Shown piece after piece: positions 61,298 to 64,000 of a stretch of DNA of 64,000 bases (its first letter is position 1; every line of letters begins with the position of its first letter). The position numbers were made by a program, and so were the translations under genes. This DNA is from Pseudomonas fluorescens (GTDB lineage: Bacteria > Pseudomonadota > Gammaproteobacteria > Pseudomonadales > Pseudomonadaceae), in contig NZ_VCNJ01000029.1 of assembly GCF_005938625.1 (NCBI RefSeq), positions 1 to 64,000 of the forward strand. The letters run 5' to 3'. The notes under the pieces are model-generated. The model made no database searches, was not told where the DNA came from, and saw only the letters and a list, made by a program, of their open reading frames with translations.

Positions 61298-62395
61298 ATG
61301 CGCCTGCACAAACTGACTCAAGCGTTATTGCTGGTGCTTGCACCCCTGTGTGTGCAGGCCGCTGACTCCGCCAAACCGGTGGTTAATCTGTACATCTGGG
61401 GCGAGTACCTGGCGCCGGATACGCTGAAAAATTTTGAGGCGCAGACCGGCATTCATGTGGTCGCCGATCACTTCGATTCGCTGGAAACCGTCGAGACCAA
61501 ACTGCTCACCGGGCGCAGCGGTTACGACCTGGTGTTGACCGCCGGCCAGCACCTGTCGCGGGCCATCGAGAGCGGCGCGATCCAGCCGTTGGACAAGGCC
61601 CGGGTGCCGCATTTTGCCGGGGTTGGCGAGGAGTTTCGCCAGCACATGGCGGTGTTCGATCCGGGCAATCGCTATGCGGGGATTTACGCTTGGGGCACCA
61701 CCGGCGTCGGCTATCAGGAAGAGGCGATCAAGCAGCGTTTGCCGGATGCGCCGACGGACAGTTGGGCGATGTTGTTTGATCCGGCAGTGGTGTCCAAATT
61801 CGCCGATTGCGGGGTGAGTCTGCTCAACGATCCGAACGAGGTGTTCGCTGCTGTCATGAAGTACATGGGGCTGGACATCAATCGGCAGAATCTCGATGAC
61901 TTGAAAATCGCCGAGCAGCAACTGGCGAAGATCCGGCCGTACATTCGTTACTTCGACAATGACCTGAACATCAGCGACCTGGCCAACGGCAATACCTGCG
62001 TGGCGATGTCGTGGAACGGTAATGTGGCGATCGCGGCGGGGCAGGCGGAAGCAGCGCAGAAGCCGTTCAAGTTGAGTTACCGGATTCCGAAAGAGGGCAC
62101 GCTGATCTGGTTTGATGCCATGGTCGTGCCCAAGGACGCGCCGCATCCGCAGGCCGGGTTGGCGTTGATGGATTATTTGATGACGGCGGAAGTGATTGCA
62201 CCGATCACTGACACCATTCATTACGCCAATGCGATCACGGCGGCGGATGGCTTGGTCGATGCTTCGATTCGCAATGATCCGGGGACGTATCCGTCGGCCG
62301 ACGTCAGGGCCACGCTGTACAGCAAGAATGACAATGGCAAGGCGTTCAATCGGGCGCTGATCCGGGCGTTCAGTCGGTTGAAGTCCGGGCTGTGA
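61298..62395 (+). CDS. Polyamine-type periplasmic binding protein
   Basis: 365 residues, PotF/PotD family. Signal peptide MRLHKLTQALLLVLAPLCVQA, then VVNLYIWGEYLAPDTLKNFEAQTG, ending ALIRAFSRLKSGL. AAGGAG precedes the ATG. It forms an operon with the agmatine-deiminase-like gene, and no permease or ATPase lies beside it, so it may feed the PotGHI transporter at 12.2-15.2 kb or act as a sensor protein. Confidence 0.88.
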   Translation: MRLHKLTQALLLVLAPLCVQAADSAKPVVNLYIWGEYLAPDTLKNFEAQTGIHVVADHFDSLETVETKLLTGRSGYDLVLTAGQHLSRAIESGAIQPLDKARVPHFAGVGEEFRQHMAVFDPGNRYAGIYAWGTTGVGYQEEAIKQRLPDAPTDSWAMLFDPAVVSKFADCGVSLLNDPNEVFAAVMKYMGLDINRQNLDDLKIAEQQLAKIRPYIRYFDNDLNISDLANGNTCVAMSWNGNVAIAAGQAEAAQKPFKLSYRIPKEGTLIWFDAMVVPKDAPHPQAGLALMDYLMTAEVIAPITDTIHYANAITAADGLVDASIRNDPGTYPSADVRATLYSKNDNGKAFNRALIRAFSRLKSGL

Positions 62396-62400
62396 AAAGC

Positions 62401-62630
62401 TGACCCTCACCCCAGCCCTCTCCCAGAGGGAGAGGGGGCCGACCGAGGTGTCTTGCGTTAAACATCGACCTGAAAGACCGAGTCGATTATGGATTCAGGT
62501 CTTGGCGATCATAAGTTCACAGACGCTATTTCGATCATGAATTCAGAGGAGCTATTTCACGTCGGTGTAAATCTCCAATCTCCCCCAATCAGTCCCCTCT
62601 CCCTCCGGGAGAGGGTTAGGGTGAGGGCAG
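62401..62630. repeat. CCCTCACCC-type long inverted element
   Basis: About 230 bp. Ends CCCTCACCCCAGCCCTCTCC and GGGAGAGGGTTAGGGTGAGG. The centre shares ACCGAGGTGTCT, CATCGACCTGAAA, GAGTCGATTATGGATTC and CACGTCGGTGTA with the 34.9-kb copy. Its right end supplies the stop codon of the convergent glycosylase gene. Confidence 0.9.
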
Positions 62631-63245
62631 CAGTTTCGGCACTCGCCACAAATACCACGCCGCCACCGTCCGATACGGCCGCCAAGCCACCCCAATCTCA
62701 ACCATCTGCCTGCGTGTCGGCTGCGCCTCCAGCCCCTTCAACCGCCGATAACCCTCGCGCACACCAAAGTCATCCGCCGGCAGAATATCCATGCGCTCCA
62801 GGCTGTAGATCAGCAACATCTCCACCGTCCAGCGACCCACCCCGCGCAGGCTGATCAGGCGGTCAATCAATGCTTCATCATCCATCGCCAACGCCGTGGC
62901 GTAATCCGGTACCACGCCCTCCAGCGTCGCCTGGGCAATCCCCTGGATCGTCGCAATCTTGCCCGCTGAAAACCCGCAACTGCGCATTCGATCAAAATCC
63001 GTCGCAAGAATCTGCTCGGGACGCGGAAACGACTGCCCAGGAAACAACCCCACCAAGCGACCGACAATCGCATCGCCAGCCTTGGCATGCAGTTGCTGAT
63101 AAGCAATCGCCCGCACCAGCGACTCGTACGGATCACGCGCCGGATGCGGTTGATGCAGGCACGGGCCGACCGCTGCGATATGGCGCTGCCAATCCGGATC
63201 GAGCGCGGCCAGAAACTCGCTGGCCGCTTGATAGGCGTCAGGCAT
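62616..63245 (-). CDS. DNA-3-methyladenine glycosylase II-like (AlkA family)
   Basis: 209 residues, HhH-GPD superfamily. AIAYQQLHAKAGDAIVGRL, the helix-hairpin-helix LRGVGRWTVEMLLIYSL and the catalytic Asp region PADDFGVREG are clear. It excises alkylated bases. It lacks the N-terminal domain of E. coli AlkA, as in shorter members. The last residues and stop lie in the repeat element. Confidence 0.88.
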   Translation of the reverse strand: MPDAYQAASEFLAALDPDWQRHIAAVGPCLHQPHPARDPYESLVRAIAYQQLHAKAGDAIVGRLVGLFPGQSFPRPEQILATDFDRMRSCGFSAGKIATIQGIAQATLEGVVPDYATALAMDDEALIDRLISLRGVGRWTVEMLLIYSLERMDILPADDFGVREGYRRLKGLEAQPTRRQMVEIGVAWRPYRTVAAWYLWRVPKLLPSP

Positions 63246-63246
63246 G

Positions 63247-64000
63247 TTATTTCAGCAGGCCGTTGACTTCGCCATAGGTGAAAGCTTTGAGGTCATGGGT
63301 ATCGAGTTTGCCGCTGGCGAGAAAGCTTTTCACCAGCCCACCCATGGCGCCGTAGAGGAATTCGGCGATGCCGGAGCCCGCGCTCAAGCGGCGTACGCCC
63401 AGTGCTTGCAGTTCTTCCGGTGAAGGCAGGCAGGCGAAACCAAGGACATTGACCGGCAGCGTCGTGCCTTTGCAGATGGCCTCGATTTCATAGGCCGATG
63501 TGACACCTGCCGCGAACAAGCCATCGGCGCCCGCCGCTTGATACAGCGCGGCACGGTGCAGCGTCTCGGCGACGCGATCTTCGGCCGGAACGAGGCTTTT
63601 CAGATAGACATCGGTGCGTGCATTGATGAACAGCTGCACCTCGCGCTTGTTGGCAACCTGTCGCGCCACTTCGATCTTGCGCACCAGCAGCTCAGGATCC
63701 GCCGAGCCGTCCTCGATATTGATGCCCACGGCACCCGCCGCGATCACCGCATCCAGCACTTCCGCCACGCGCCCGAGGTCATCGGAGTAACCGGCCTCGA
63801 CGTCCACGGTCAACGGAATGCTGATCACCCGCGCGATGGATTCCACCGTCGACACCAGACGTTCGAGGGGCAGGGCGTTGCCGTCCGGGTAACCGTGGGC
63901 CCAAGCCACCGCCGCACTGCTGGTAGCCACGGCCTTACCGCCCAAGTGCTCGACCAGTCGCGCACCGGTGGCATCGGCGACGTTGGTCAGAATCAATAAG
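63247..64000 (-). CDS. Isocitrate lyase/PEP mutase family protein, 5' end outside the window
   Basis: At least 250 residues. The frame is open to the window edge (ILTNVADATGARLVEHLG is preceded in frame by further codons), so the start is missing. VDVEAGYSDD, GINIEDGS and INARTDVYL match the PEP mutase/isocitrate lyase barrel and its metal site. The reaction is not determinable. Its stop lies 2 bp upstream of the glycosylase start on the same strand, suggesting an operon. Confidence 0.85.
   Translation of the reverse strand, partial: LLILTNVADATGARLVEHLGGKAVATSSAAVAWAHGYPDGNALPLERLVSTVESIARVISIPLTVDVEAGYSDDLGRVAEVLDAVIAAGAVGINIEDGSADPELLVRKIEVARQVANKREVQLFINARTDVYLKSLVPAEDRVAETLHRAALYQAAGADGLFAAGVTSAYEIEAICKGTTLPVNVLGFACLPSPEELQALGVRRLSAGSGIAEFLYGAMGGLVKSFLASGKLDTHDLKAFTYGEVNGLLK

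Noticed and set aside
60108..61343. 411-codon open frame antisense to the agmatine-deiminase gene
   Set aside because: Same reason: the opposite strand has all family motifs and this frame has none.

Overview
The window looks like chromosome of a fluorescent-group Pseudomonas. Gene density is high and GC-rich. Intergenic spaces are full of Pseudomonas-type REP/REPIN palindromes (core GTGGGAGCGAGC / GCTCGCGAA), a second REPIN type (GTAGGAGCTGCCGAAGGC) and longer CCCTCACCCTAACCC-type elements. The gene set (cyanide-insensitive oxidase, gamma-glutamylated polyamine catabolism, PaoABC, CinRS/CopRS-like sensor) fits that genus. No rRNA, tRNA, CRISPR or prophage was seen.

Layout. 1-89: end of an insertion sequence. 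111-3882: periplasmic aldehyde oxidoreductase paoABC. 4303-6057: lactate permease. 6.3-10.7 kb: lipoproteins, small unknown proteins and thpR. 10.9-22.1 kb: polyamine island, with a PotFGHI-type importer plus gamma-Glu-GABA hydrolase on the minus strand, divergent from a gamma-glutamylputrescine synthetase, followed by an aldehyde dehydrogenase, an oxidase and a PuuR/PauR regulator. 22.15-24.1 kb: AT-rich insert with two orphan genes. 24.2-30.1 kb: mixed small genes, an AbrB-type membrane protein, a quinone-reductase-like flavoprotein, and LysR and DeoR regulators. 30.2-33.0 kb: a second puuA-like/puuB-like pair. 33.4-34.8 kb: chrA.

35.1-48.6 kb: molybdenum-cofactor genes (moaA, moaB, moaCDE, moeA), fdhD, an FdhF/YdeP-family molybdoenzyme, a LysR regulator and the cyanide-insensitive bd oxidase with its DUF2474 subunit. 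49-58.8 kb: envelope genes (CAP protein, SleB-like hydrolase, two L,D-transpeptidase-family proteins, DoxX), an MFS exporter and a metal-type two-component system. 59.2-62.4 kb: agmatine-deiminase-family enzyme with a LysR regulator and a polyamine-binding protein. 62.6-64.0 kb: a DNA glycosylase and a truncated PEP-mutase-family gene.

The strongest new observation is a promoter module shared by five transcription units of the molybdenum-cofactor/formate-dehydrogenase-like region: ATMGA-N5-KCRAT (a T-N11-A LysR-type dyad) followed at one fixed distance by GATTRGAC over the presumed -35. It precedes fdhD-moaCDE, the LysR gene, moaB-moeA, moaA and the FdhF/YdeP-type gene. It suggests that the LysR protein at 37370-38269 commands cofactor synthesis, FdhD and the enzyme as one regulon. 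Also notable are a CioA lacking the glutamate that normally ligates heme b595, and REPIN tandem arrays at separate loci that share a period of about 134 bp although their spacers are unrelated.
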